From: Coriobacteriales bacterium
Lineage (GTDB): Bacteria; Actinomycetota; Coriobacteriia; Coriobacteriales; UMGS124
DNA: 35,958 nucleotides
Direction of reading: 5' to 3'
Assembly (NCBI GenBank): GCA_017515595.1
Contig: JAFWFL010000102.1
Span: forward strand, 1-35,958
Shown: positions 1 to 7,939 of the stretch, in pieces
Layout: each line of letters opens with the position of its first letter
Position numbering within the stretch: position 1 is the first letter of the stretch
Position numbers and translations under genes: made by a program
The notes under the pieces: model-generated
Seen by the model: the letters and a program-made list of their open reading frames with translations, nothing else
Told to the model about the DNA's origin: nothing
Databases searched by the model: none

Positions 1-88
1 CCTTATCCCAAAACCACACACAACCCCCGTCCCTCTGTGTTATTCCTTATCCCAAAACCACACACAACCCCCGTCCCTCTGTGTTATC
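1..88. repeat. Two tandem 44-bp repeats at the window edge
   Basis: Copy one spans 1-44 and copy two 45-88; they differ only at the last base. The repeat is pyrimidine-rich on this strand (CCCCCGTCCCTCTGTGTTAT) and its end overlaps the stop codon of the adjacent minus-strand glycosidase gene (87-89). The array may continue to the left, outside the window. It could act as a weak 3' structure for that gene (ACACA/TGTGT pairing in the minus-strand RNA), but there is no U-run, so this is speculative. Confidence 0.85.
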
Positions 89-2006
89 AGAATAACTTGT
101 GAACGCGGCGGTCATAGGTGAGAATACCGTTGATTTCTTCTTCTATGTCTGAGAGTTGTGTGTAAACGTAGCCTGAAAGACCCTGTGACTCGAGGGTATC
201 CATGTGTGCGAGTGTATTCTGAACGGTTGTACGCCAGTCCTCAATGCTCTTGGTGTTCCCGTAGCCGTAAGAGCCTTCAAACATGGTGTGACCGCTTACC
301 GGGCAAGTGAGTCCTCCAAATTCTGAGATGAGCTTTGCACGGTTATCTTTGCTCTTGGTACGGGGCACCGTGAGGTCTCTAAAGTAATTATGCTCGCTTA
401 CAAAATCGCCGCAGCCCTGGTCATACCAGCCGCTTGTTGCATCCAGAGGCCGGGTGGGGTCAAGGTCTCTGACCATAGCTACCGCTTGGGCCGCATTAAA
501 CTGTCCCCAGCCTTCGTTAAACAGGCACCATGAGATAATGCTAGGATGAGAGCCCAGATGCTGAATGGTGTCTCTGCAGCTTGTACGCCATTCCTCCTGA
601 TACTCAGCGGATATCGCACCGTATTTGGTCTGGTGAAAGCGCGATGTGTCATTAATCAAGCGCTGCGCTTTGTAGATAAGAGTAGGAATGCGCGAGGTGT
701 AGAGCAGACTGTAATGACCGCCGCCAGATACCATGTCCTGCATAACAAGCATGCCTAGGCGGTCACAGTGGTAATACCAGCGCTCGCGTTCAATTTTAAT
801 ATGCTTGCGGACAAAGTTAAAACCGCACTTCTGCATTGCCTCAATGTCATACACCAGGGCTTCGTCAGAAGGCGCCGTCATAATGCTCTCGGGCCAATAT
901 CCCTGGTCAAGCGTGCCACGTAAGAATAGTGGTTCTCCGTTGAGCATAAAGCGCATACACCCGTGAGTATCAGGTTTCACGCTTACTGTTCTGAAAGCAA
1001 CATAGCTGTTTACCGTGTCAAAAAGCATATCGCCGTTTTCAGAAACAAGCTCGGCTTCAATGCGATAAAGCACCGGGTGTTCAGGAGACCATTTTTCTGC
1101 CGAGAAGCCCTCTAAGTTGCAAACAGCTTTTGTATCTGTTCCCGATTGAATGATAATTGCAGATTCTGTCTGGGAGAGTACACGCGAGTCTTCCCTGAGA
1201 TTCTCCTTTATGCGCGTAATCAACTTCAGATGGAGGGGAGCGGCTTGGTTTTCAGAAAGCTGTTTATTAATGTTTTTCGTGACTGTGGCTTGCACGCATA
1301 CAGCAGTGCCTTCTGCATTTGGTGTGAGTTCAAGAGCAGTTATATGTTCCTGTTTATGGGTCCAGTCAATCCATACGGGCTGCCATATACCTGAGGTTGC
1401 CGTGTACCAAATGCCCTCAGGCTGCAGGCTCTGCTTACCGCGTAAGATGGGGGCTGACTCACTCGGATCATAAACGGCGACAACAAGCTCATTGGTACCC
1501 TCTGCTACCAGCGGTGTTATGTCTATGTCAAAGGGGAGGTAGCCTCCCACATGAGAGCCTGCTGCCTGCCCATTAAGCCATACGGCGCATGCATAATCTA
1601 CAGCTTCAAAGTGGAGCTCAATATGCCCGGAATTCTCAGGAGTTTCAAAGTAACGCCTGTACCAGGCAATATCACCGGGCATGACCTGTTGCTGAACACC
1701 AGAAAGCGGAGCCTCAGGACTAAAGGGTACAAGAATATGCAGGTTCCACGACTCCGGTTGGGATGCATTAAGCACCGCCTGACGTGCAGCATCTCCCATC
1801 AAACCGGGTTCAACACAACCACGCACAATTTCAAAATCCCACTCCCTATGCAAAACCGCATACGTAGGCCGGGAAAACCTTGGCCGCGGATGTTCGGGCA
1901 AGACATTCTGTGCATCGAGTTTCTCACCCCAAGGAGTGATCATATTCTCGTTCCGCTTCCCTGCAGCTCCCGAGTGTGCCGCTTTTAACATGCGCATTAA
2001 ATCCAT
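87..2006 (-). CDS. Glycoside hydrolase family 2 protein (beta-galactosidase/beta-glucuronidase type)
   Basis: This 639-residue protein should hydrolyse a beta-linked sugar from an oligosaccharide or glycoside. The order is that of GH2: an N-terminal jelly-roll sugar-binding domain (about 45-215, ending in the typical YTATSGIWQPVW at 201-212), an Ig-like domain (about 220-340) and a TIM barrel. The acid/base glutamate is E498 in FNEGWG and the nucleophile is E562 in ISEFGG. There is no signal peptide, so it is probably cytoplasmic and acts on imported substrate. The ATG at 2006 follows AAGGGG on the minus strand; a second ATG three codons in is possible. An extended -10 (TGCTATAAT) at 2037-2045 gives it its own promoter downstream of the alcohol dehydrogenase gene. 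The exact sugar cannot be told from sequence. Confidence 0.9.
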   Translation of the reverse strand: MDLMRMLKAAHSGAAGKRNENMITPWGEKLDAQNVLPEHPRPRFSRPTYAVLHREWDFEIVRGCVEPGLMGDAARQAVLNASQPESWNLHILVPFSPEAPLSGVQQQVMPGDIAWYRRYFETPENSGHIELHFEAVDYACAVWLNGQAAGSHVGGYLPFDIDITPLVAEGTNELVVAVYDPSESAPILRGKQSLQPEGIWYTATSGIWQPVWIDWTHKQEHITALELTPNAEGTAVCVQATVTKNINKQLSENQAAPLHLKLITRIKENLREDSRVLSQTESAIIIQSGTDTKAVCNLEGFSAEKWSPEHPVLYRIEAELVSENGDMLFDTVNSYVAFRTVSVKPDTHGCMRFMLNGEPLFLRGTLDQGYWPESIMTAPSDEALVYDIEAMQKCGFNFVRKHIKIERERWYYHCDRLGMLVMQDMVSGGGHYSLLYTSRIPTLIYKAQRLINDTSRFHQTKYGAISAEYQEEWRTSCRDTIQHLGSHPSIISWCLFNEGWGQFNAAQAVAMVRDLDPTRPLDATSGWYDQGCGDFVSEHNYFRDLTVPRTKSKDNRAKLISEFGGLTCPVSGHTMFEGSYGYGNTKSIEDWRTTVQNTLAHMDTLESQGLSGYVYTQLSDIEEEINGILTYDRRVHKLF

Positions 2007-2036
2007 ACCTGAGCCCCTTACATAGATGACCCCGGT

Positions 2037-2045
2037 ATTATAGCA
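2037..2045 (-). promoter_or_regulatory. Extended -10 promoter before the GH2 gene
   Basis: The minus strand reads TGCTATAAT about 30 nt upstream of the GH2 start, a consensus extended -10. No good -35 is visible, which is usual for this class. Confidence 0.5.
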
Positions 2046-2099
2046 TTGATTATGTTGCAGTATCTCTTTTTAACAAGAGATGTCAGGGAAGCTCAGGTT

Positions 2100-3323
2100 T
2101 TAAAGAGCAGATGTATATATGGCACGGGCGTCTTCGAGAGTGAGTTTCTTGAAGGCTCCAAATTCTTTGCCCTTGTTTTGCTCGAGAGTTACCAAGAGTG
2201 CGTCAATGTCTTTCTCGGCTATACCAAAGTCTGCAAGCTTAGCCGGCATTCCCCATGATACGAATACGCGCTGAAGTTCATCTATTGCAGCGGTAACAGC
2301 GTCTTCCTCGGCCTCTTGGGGATCCTCAAACTCCGAGTAGGCAGGCTCAATACCAAAGACCTGAAATGCGAAGTCTAAGAAGCGCTGCGGGTCAGCCTTC
2401 CAAACAAAGCGCATCCAGGCAGGCATCATGACGGCAAGACCTGCGCCGTGGGTAATCTTGGTATCAAAGGCCGAGAGCTCATGCTCAAGACCATGACTCT
2501 CCCAGCCGCCTGCACGCTGACCGTATACGAGGCCTCTTCCTGCTCCGGCAAGGCCGTTATGTGCGAGAGTTGATGCCCACATGATGCCGGCCCGGGCTTC
2601 GTAATCCTGAGGATCCTTAAGTGCGCGCGGAGTCAGTTCCATAATTGAGCGAACAAGACTTGCGGCAATACCATCTGTTACGGGGGCTGCCGGAGCACCG
2701 CTGAACCAGCGCTCAAGAATATGAGCAATCATGTCAGAAGAGCCGGCTGCGGTTTGATACGGCGGGAGTGTAAAGGTAAGCTCAGGGTCCATAAAAGCGA
2801 TTTTTGGCCTGAACGCATCTCCGTTCATGCCGCGCTTGAGACCAAGCTCATCATTGCTGATAACGCAGGAGTCGCTTGATTCCGAACCGGCTGCGGGGAT
2901 GGTAAGCACTGCGGCAATAGGCAAAAGTGGAGTTACGCCAACTGCGGCCTTTTTGCTGAAAAAGTCCCAGGGGTCGCCGTCATAATTGAATGCTGTTGCG
3001 ATGGCTTTTGCGCAGTCAATGGAGCTGCCGCCACCAATGGGAACCATGACGTCTGCTCCAAATGCGCGTGCTTTTGCGAGTCCTTCTCGGACACTGGTAA
3101 TCTCAGGGTTAGGACGGACACCGGGCAGCTCGTCATACGCAACGCCGGCAGCTTCAAGAGAAGCCTTAATGCGGTCAAGTGTTCCGTTGCGCACAACCGA
3201 ACCTTTGCCGTATACCAAAAAAGCGCGTTTGTAGCCAGCACCGGCAAGCACCTGACCTACTTCATCAGTTGCCTTGCGCTTAAAGACAAAACGTGTTGGG
3301 ATGTACAGGGTAAAGTCTTTCAT
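2100..3323 (-). CDS. Iron-containing alcohol dehydrogenase (YqhD/butanol dehydrogenase type)
   Basis: This 407-residue enzyme should reduce aldehydes or oxidise alcohols with NAD(P)H. It has the group III metal-dependent ADH fold: the nucleotide-binding GGGSS at 97-101 followed by IDCAKAIA, and the metal ligands D197, H201, H277 and H292 (H281 is the further conserved histidine of this segment). Length and the N-terminal LYIPTRFVFKRKA are close to the BdhA/YugJ/YqhD branch, which usually takes NADPH and broad aldehydes. The start is preceded by GAAGGGA. It lies 41 nt downstream of an unknown gene on the same strand and may be co-transcribed with it. It probably serves fermentative redox balance or aldehyde detoxification. 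Confidence 0.92.
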   Translation of the reverse strand: MKDFTLYIPTRFVFKRKATDEVGQVLAGAGYKRAFLVYGKGSVVRNGTLDRIKASLEAAGVAYDELPGVRPNPEITSVREGLAKARAFGADVMVPIGGGSSIDCAKAIATAFNYDGDPWDFFSKKAAVGVTPLLPIAAVLTIPAAGSESSDSCVISNDELGLKRGMNGDAFRPKIAFMDPELTFTLPPYQTAAGSSDMIAHILERWFSGAPAAPVTDGIAASLVRSIMELTPRALKDPQDYEARAGIMWASTLAHNGLAGAGRGLVYGQRAGGWESHGLEHELSAFDTKITHGAGLAVMMPAWMRFVWKADPQRFLDFAFQVFGIEPAYSEFEDPQEAEEDAVTAAIDELQRVFVSWGMPAKLADFGIAEKDIDALLVTLEQNKGKEFGAFKKLTLEDARAIYTSAL

Positions 3324-3364
3324 AAATGGTCCCTTCTCTCAGCTCATGCTGTCCAAAAGTGTAA

Positions 3365-3823
3365 TTAGAGCCAGCGTACAAACGAGCCGTTTGTATCGTA
3401 AGCTGCCCAGGCGGTTTCGCCACCTATCTCGGGTCTTGCCTGAAGGCCATCGTCTGTCCACAGAGCTGGTTTGTATTGTTTGAGCTGATCATCATATTCG
3501 TCAGTAAAGATTCCATGGATGGTTGACCCACCGTATGTCAGGAAATAGAAATTGCCCACGCTATCCCAAACACAAAAAACGGTACGTATGTATTGCGGTG
3601 TCGCAGTTGGGCTTACATACCCGGCTGTGTTGGTGACTTCCCAACGCAGGAAAGTGACCTCATCTCCTTCTTTACCGCTTGCTGGTTTTGACGGGAGAAT
3701 TCCCGGCTCAGTATAAGAAAATGTTTTGCGGTTAAAGGAGAGGCGCGCAAGATCATCGTTCCCGCCAAGGGAGTGTCGTAATTGAGAAAGCTTATCTTCG
3801 AGTGTCATCTGCTGACTTGCCAT
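3365..3823 (-). CDS. Unknown 152-residue protein
   Basis: I do not recognise this family. The start is set at the ATG at 3823 because AAAGGAG lies seven bases upstream; a longer reading to 3892 has no ribosome-binding site. The protein begins MASQQMTLEDKLSQL, a short amphipathic helix, followed by a beta-rich region with many aromatic residues (for example TVFCVWDSVGNFYFLTYGG), and ends in FVRWL. No signal peptide or membrane segment is seen, so it is probably cytosolic. It sits just upstream of the alcohol dehydrogenase gene on the same strand, so the two may form an operon. Confidence 0.75.
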   Translation of the reverse strand: MASQQMTLEDKLSQLRHSLGGNDDLARLSFNRKTFSYTEPGILPSKPASGKEGDEVTFLRWEVTNTAGYVSPTATPQYIRTVFCVWDSVGNFYFLTYGGSTIHGIFTDEYDDQLKQYKPALWTDDGLQARPEIGGETAWAAYDTNGSFVRWL

Positions 3824-3987
3824 GACAAACTCCTTTTTTGCTCTATTGATATTATTTACATAGTGCCAAAACCACTCACATTGTAACCGCACCTGCTATC
3901 TAAGGCAACATCCCAATGATATACCTCAAACAGACTGCATAACCGGGACTGTCGTTGTGTGATTGTGACGTAATATGGTTTTACCCT

Positions 3988-4016
3988 TTGCATTTGCAAA
4001 GAAATACTTGTATTGT
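3988..4016 (+). promoter_or_regulatory. Promoter of the riboswitch-terC transcript
   Basis: TTGCAT at 3988-3993 and TATTGT at 4011-4016 are separated by exactly 17 bp. Transcription would start at about 4023, just before the riboswitch aptamer. Confidence 0.5.
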
Positions 4017-4023
4017 TTGCGCA

Positions 4024-4120
4024 ATCAACGGGGGAGTAGTGGGCACGTGTGATCATGTGTGGCGAAACCAACAGCAAGGTGCAAAGAGTGCCTGGTGAGT
4101 CTTAAACGGCGAGACCCGCG
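4024..4120 (+). ncRNA. yybP-ykoY manganese riboswitch (aptamer)
   Basis: The leader holds the hallmark GGGGAGTAG (4030-4039) of the yybP-ykoY class near its start and CGAGACC near its end (4110-4116). Between them lie arms that can pair (TGGGCAC with GTGCCT, for example). P1 is probably CGGG with CCCG at 4115-4118. This class binds Mn2+ and commonly controls TerC/Alx/MntP-type exporters, which matches the gene downstream. The 3' strand of P1 is also part of the terminator stem that follows, so ligand binding should prevent termination and switch the gene on. The identification rests on motif, order and context; no covariance search was run. Confidence 0.85.
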
Positions 4121-4165
4121 ATGCAACAGCCAGATAGGGCTGATTTGCGTCGCGGGTCTTTTTTG
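4112..4165 (+). terminator. Riboswitch expression-platform terminator
   Basis: The left arm begins AGACCCGCGATGCAACAGCC (4112-4131) and pairs with 4138-4159, giving a stem of about 20 bp with one bulge and an AGATAG-like loop, followed by six T. Its 5' arm overlaps the end of the aptamer, so aptamer and terminator are mutually exclusive. Confidence 0.85.
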
Positions 4166-4193
4166 GCATTTGGTACGAAAGGAGCGTTTCTGC

Positions 4194-5000
4194 ATGGATT
4201 TCTCGATATTTGCAGAGCCTGAAACCTGGATCACCATGATCACACTGATATTCTTGGAGATAGCTCTCGGTGTTGACAACCTGGTATTTATTACCATAAC
4301 CACAGACAGGCTTCCTCCTGAGAAGCAGCATCTTGGCCGTAAACTCGGCCTGGCAGGCGCTTTGGTTTCGAGAATTCTCTTTTTGAGCTTTGCCTCATTT
4401 TTGGTCCATATGGTTGACCCGCTTTTTACCGTGGACCTTGGGTTTTATACCCACGGGTTTGCGGTACGCGACCTCGTGCTGTTTATTGGCGGCGCCTATC
4501 TTATTTATAAAGGTATTATCGAGCAAAAAGAGATGCTTGCTCTCACTGAGGAGCGCGCCGAGCATGGCGAAGAGACTGATACAAGGACTATAGGTTTTGC
4601 CCGTGCCATTGGCACTATCATGGTAATGGACATCGTATTTTCTATTGACTCGGTGATTACGGCCGTAGGTCTTGCAGACCATCTCATTGTTATGATCATT
4701 GCGGTTATGCTCGCAGTATTCTTAATGATGGCATTTATAGACCAGGTCTCGGGCTTCATCAATGCCCATGCCGAGGTCAAACTTCTTGCGCTGGCATTTA
4801 TTACCGCAATTGGTCTCTTACTTGTTATTGAGGGCCTTGGTCTTACCACGGGAATCGAAGTCTTTGGTATGGAGCTCGAGAAGCTCGTAGTCTACTTCGC
4901 CCTGGTCTTCTCCTTCATCCTCGTATTGGTCCAAATGCGCTACCGCACCAACCTCGAAGCTTACCAAGCCCAAAAAGCCGTAGAAGAAGCTCAGGAGTAA
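4194..5000 (+). CDS. TerC/Alx-family membrane protein, likely manganese exporter
   Basis: This 268-residue integral membrane protein has about seven transmembrane segments. It carries the two acidic motifs of the TerC family, EIALGVDNLVFI near the N-terminus and MDIVFSIDSVITAVG in the middle, whose acidic residues are thought to bind the metal. The start is the ATG at 4194, behind GAAAGGAG; an upstream in-frame reading from 4059 runs through the riboswitch and is not used. Control by a Mn2+ riboswitch points to manganese efflux, or metal supply to exported enzymes, rather than tellurite resistance. The C-terminal tail (YQAQKAVEEAQE) is cytosolic. No partner gene is adjacent. Confidence 0.9.
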   Translation: MDFSIFAEPETWITMITLIFLEIALGVDNLVFITITTDRLPPEKQHLGRKLGLAGALVSRILFLSFASFLVHMVDPLFTVDLGFYTHGFAVRDLVLFIGGAYLIYKGIIEQKEMLALTEERAEHGEETDTRTIGFARAIGTIMVMDIVFSIDSVITAVGLADHLIVMIIAVMLAVFLMMAFIDQVSGFINAHAEVKLLALAFITAIGLLLVIEGLGLTTGIEVFGMELEKLVVYFALVFSFILVLVQMRYRTNLEAYQAQKAVEEAQE

Positions 5001-5002
5001 GA

Positions 5003-5352
5003 CGATCTGGCAAAAAGGTGACGATCGGTTGTCTCAAGCAAGTGTCGAGAACGTCTCGGCTAGCGTATGGTGGCAAAAAGGTGACGATCGGTTGTCTTGA
5101 AGCGATATTTTGACTCCGTGAGCATATTAAAATGGCAAAAAGGTGACGATTCGTTGTTGTGATTGGCCTGTAGCGAGAGCGCTTATCAGTATGTCAAATA
5201 TATAATGCCAGTTAAATACGTATTACGAGATTTAAATATTATTCAAGGAGGCATTCACTGACAACGAATCATCACCTTTTTGCCATCACACTCTGGTCGA
5301 GAAGCCAAATCCTCGCTTCAAGACAACCGATCGTCACCTTTTTGCCAGATCG
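5003..5352. repeat. Symmetric array of five 25-27 bp repeats
   Basis: The unit starts TGGCAAAAAGGTGACGATCG and continues GTTGTC. Three copies lie on the plus strand (5003-5034, 5071-5097, 5133-5157) and two on the minus strand (5261-5285, 5321-5352). Neighbouring copies are 62-63 bp apart. Copies 2 and 3 mirror copies 5 and 4 about a centre at 5209. The two inner copies share a variant (GATTCGTTGT) and the outer ones share GATCGGTTGTC. The centre (5160-5260) is AT-rich with the palindrome AATACGTATT at 5215-5224. No gene is seen here. Possible roles are a multi-site operator, a structured RNA or a mobile repeat. Confidence 0.9.
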
Positions 5353-5464
5353 CTTCTGTCGAGAATAACCAGGCGCAAAAACCGTTCAACAGTATTTTGC
5401 TTACTCCTAAAAAAATGTTTTGAATAATACTGTACAGCAAAAACAGACGGAACTATACTTCGCA

Positions 5465-5523
5465 CAACCGGTGGCATGTTGGGATGCCGCCGTTGGACAA
5501 AACGAATGACAGCCGTTTTGTCC
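5465..5523 (+). promoter_or_regulatory. Two consecutive leader hairpins before the first FAD oxidoreductase
   Basis: Hairpin one pairs 5469-5477 with 5484-5492 (loop GTTGGG) and can be extended to 12 bp past a bulged C. Hairpin two is a perfect 10-bp stem, GGACAAAACG (5495-5504) with CGTTTTGTCC (5514-5523), with a 9-nt loop. Neither is followed by a T-run, so they are not terminators. They end eight bases before the AAGGGAG ribosome-binding site and may affect mRNA stability or translation. Confidence 0.6.
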
Positions 5524-5544
5524 CTGTCGAAAGGGAGTAATACT

Positions 5545-7365
5545 ATGAGCGTTGATCGTCGTACATTCCTTGAGGGTGCCGCTGCAACCGCTGCTGTTGG
5601 TGCAATGGCCACTGTTGTGCCTGCAGGCGTTGCTCTTGCTGATGAAGCCGAGGAAGAGTCCCCCCTCGGTACTCCTATTGTTCCCGGTTATACGTGCTTC
5701 AGCGACTGGCTGGGCCAGCCTCCAGAGATTGATCCGTCAGAGATTGTAGCTACTTATGACACTGAAGTGCTGGTAGTTGGCGGCGGACATGCCGGTTCAC
5801 AATGCGCGCTTGCCGCAGCAGAATGCGGCGCTCAGGTTATGGTACTTGAGATGCAGGCGCTCGAGACGTATTCCGCAAAGGGCGGCGATGTATGCACCTT
5901 CAACTCTAAGATCCTTACTGACCGTGGCTTTGGCGGCTATGACACCGGCGCTATTGTAGCTGAATATGTACATCGTGGAGGCCAAACGGTACAGCCGGCT
6001 CTTGTCAGCTCCTTCGTAATGAACTCAGGCGAGATGCTCGATCATCTTGCAGTCATTATGGAAGGCACCGGCATGTTTGACTTCGAGGGCGAGAATTGTC
6101 AGGTGCAACAGGCATACGGATGCCCCGATGCCAGCTATTACCCGGTTGAGCTTGGTGGCTTCAAGATGTGGGCTTCTTGCCTTGAGACCATGGGTACCGC
6201 CAGCAACGGCCCCATCTTTGGGCATGAAAGCCCAGTTTCACGTCTTACCGAGGTTGACCTTGTTTGTGCCGAGAAGTCCCGCGAGCTTGGTGCCCAGTGG
6301 TTCTATGAGACCGAAGCGATTAAGCTCGTCCAGAACGAGGATGGCGACGTGACCGGCGTCATCGCCGAGGGACCCGACGGTCTCGTCCAGTTCAACGCTT
6401 CCAAGGGCGTTGCGATGACCACCGGCGACTTCTCAGGCGATGCCAAGATGATCATCAACCTCATTGACCATGTTAATGAGATGGACCTCCGCGCAGGCTT
6501 CCTTGATCCAAAGGCGCTCACCACCATAGGCGTACTCAAGGGTACCGGTCATAAGATGATGTGCTGGGCCGGCGGTTATATTGAGGGACATCCACGTCCG
6601 TCACTTTCGACCATTATGGCGCATCCCGGCCCCTGGGGTTCTACACCGTACCTGCTGCTTAATGCTCAGGGCAAGCGCTTCATGAACGAGGCACAGGGCC
6701 ATTACACCCGTGTTTGCATGATGCACCAGCCTCACGGTATTGTAGCTTCCATCACTGATGCAAACTATATGCAATCCATTCGCATCCCTGCCTGCGACCA
6801 CGGCTGCGCCGTCTTTGGCCCAATTACTGATAAGTACCTGATGCCTGCATTCGAAGAAGCCATGGAGGCATTGGTATCAGGCCCCGAGCCCGGTGACGTT
6901 CCCGGCATCATCCAAGGTATGAAGTCAAGCGGCACCTCGAAGGTCTATAAGGCCGACACAATTGAGGATCTTCTTACTTTTATTGGCTATGAGGGCGAGG
7001 CGTATGACCAGGCGCTCAAGAGCATCGAGGCCTACAACGAGATGTGCCACAATGGCTGCGACTCCCAGTATGGCAAGGATGCCATAGCCATGGTACCTAT
7101 TGAGACCCCGCCATTCTATGCTGCTATCCGTATGGAGACCGGCACATGCAACGGCGGTATGGCCACCTTCGCCGGCATGGTCGCCGACGATCACTTCAAT
7201 GTACTCCAGGCCGACGGCACTACCCCCATTAAGGGCCTCTATGTAGCCGGTAACACCCTGGGCAACCGCTTTGGCACCGGTTACAACACACCGACCGCAG
7301 GCAGCGCCATGGGCATGGCGTTAACTCACGGCCGCATGCTCGGCAAGTACCTGGCTGCTCTGTAA
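5545..7365 (+). CDS. Tat-exported FAD-dependent oxidoreductase (fumarate/urocanate-reductase type)
   Basis: This 606-residue flavoprotein should reduce an organic acceptor outside the membrane. The Tat signal is DRRTFLEGAAATAAVGAMAT with a likely cut after ALA (about residue 32). The Rossmann FAD motif is VVGGGHAG (77-84) with the ribose-binding glutamate near E102, and the C-terminal FAD motif is GLYVAGNTLGNRFGTGYN. It is an FAD_binding_2 protein with no CxxCH haem motif and no FMN-binding domain, so electrons must come from a separate protein not seen here. The start is the ATG at 5545 behind AAGGGAG, which puts the twin arginines at residues 5-6. It is a close paralogue of the convergent gene at 8482-10296. 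The substrate is unknown; related gut Coriobacteriia enzymes use cinnamates, catechols or urocanate. Confidence 0.9.
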   Translation: MSVDRRTFLEGAAATAAVGAMATVVPAGVALADEAEEESPLGTPIVPGYTCFSDWLGQPPEIDPSEIVATYDTEVLVVGGGHAGSQCALAAAECGAQVMVLEMQALETYSAKGGDVCTFNSKILTDRGFGGYDTGAIVAEYVHRGGQTVQPALVSSFVMNSGEMLDHLAVIMEGTGMFDFEGENCQVQQAYGCPDASYYPVELGGFKMWASCLETMGTASNGPIFGHESPVSRLTEVDLVCAEKSRELGAQWFYETEAIKLVQNEDGDVTGVIAEGPDGLVQFNASKGVAMTTGDFSGDAKMIINLIDHVNEMDLRAGFLDPKALTTIGVLKGTGHKMMCWAGGYIEGHPRPSLSTIMAHPGPWGSTPYLLLNAQGKRFMNEAQGHYTRVCMMHQPHGIVASITDANYMQSIRIPACDHGCAVFGPITDKYLMPAFEEAMEALVSGPEPGDVPGIIQGMKSSGTSKVYKADTIEDLLTFIGYEGEAYDQALKSIEAYNEMCHNGCDSQYGKDAIAMVPIETPPFYAAIRMETGTCNGGMATFAGMVADDHFNVLQADGTTPIKGLYVAGNTLGNRFGTGYNTPTAGSAMGMALTHGRMLGKYLAAL

Positions 7366-7373
7366 ATAAACCC

Positions 7374-7452
7374 TGCATGCAATAACTGCATGCACTGACA
7401 TAGCACATTAAATAAAGATGCCCCGCTCAACACTAGCGGGGCATCTTTATTT
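7374..7452 (+). terminator. Terminator of the first FAD oxidoreductase gene
   Basis: A stem of about 18 bp runs from 7410 (AAATAAAGATGCCCCGCT) to 7452, with loop CAACACT and a T-rich 3' arm; it can work in both directions. Just before it, TGCATGCA at 7374-7381 and 7387-7394 form a second small palindrome. Confidence 0.9.
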
Positions 7453-7553
7453 GGGTTTTCGACTGACCGCGACGCACGAGACAGCGAGCAGGTTGGATGG
7501 TAAAACCTCCGGCCTTCTTTTGCACAAGGCGCTATCTGTTTCCCACATTTATA

Positions 7554-7629
7554 GATGGCACGAAAACGGGTGTTTGTCATCCCCAACAACAATGACAAAC
7601 ACCCGTTTTCGTGCCATCGCTGGTTTTTT
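7554..7629. terminator. Perfect 27-bp hairpin with trailing T-run
   Basis: The arms at 7554-7580 and 7592-7618 are perfectly complementary over 27 bp, with an 11-nt loop (CCCCAACAACA). Six T follow after five bases on the plus strand, at about 7624-7629. It lies between the end of a plus-strand gene, which already has its own terminator, and the end of the minus-strand DUF2442 gene. A transcriptional barrier is the simplest reading, but it is longer and more perfect than needed. Confidence 0.65.
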
Positions 7630-7930
7630 AACTTGCAAACAGTTGTTCAGGCAATTCATATGAATGCTCGTATAACCCTTCAGGAGCAATGTCAATATTA
7701 CCATTATCCCATGTAATAACTCCATGGTCTATGGTGTAATTATTAAAGACAGCAACATCCTGAAGCGGTTTAAAAACTGGATAATCTAATATCTGAGTAG
7801 CATCGAATACACGTCTCTCGCCGGTATTAAACGTAACAAGCATATAATAGGCATCAAGAATACGTGCATTTTCTACTTTTAAACCATTAATTGGTTCTCC
7901 GGCATAAATATAATCACCAAGTATAAACAT
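7628..7930 (-). CDS. DUF2442 domain protein
   Basis: This 100-residue protein matches the DUF2442 pattern: a short beta-rich fold with LVTFNTGERRVFDATQIL (roughly residues 32-49), an acidic/aromatic middle and ITWDNGNIDIAPEGLYEHS at the C-terminal end. It starts nine bases after the DUF4160 gene, so they form a two-gene operon. DUF4160 and DUF2442 genes are frequent neighbours and have been suggested to be toxin-antitoxin-like, without an established biochemical role that I can cite. It is cytosolic, with no signal peptide or membrane span. Confidence 0.85.
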   Translation of the reverse strand: MFILGDYIYAGEPINGLKVENARILDAYYMLVTFNTGERRVFDATQILDYPVFKPLQDVAVFNNYTIDHGVITWDNGNIDIAPEGLYEHSYELPEQLFAS

Positions 7931-7939
7931 ATGCCACCT

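Noticed and set aside
4059-4193. N-terminal extension of the TerC gene from 4059
   Set aside because: This stretch is the riboswitch and terminator; the ATG at 4194 has a proper ribosome-binding site and starts at the usual family N-terminus.
5003-5352. CRISPR array (25-27 bp repeats, 35-36 bp spacers)
   Set aside because: The spacing is CRISPR-like, but the copies lie in both orientations, the supposed spacers share sequence at their edges with the mirrored copies, only five copies exist and no cas gene is in the window.
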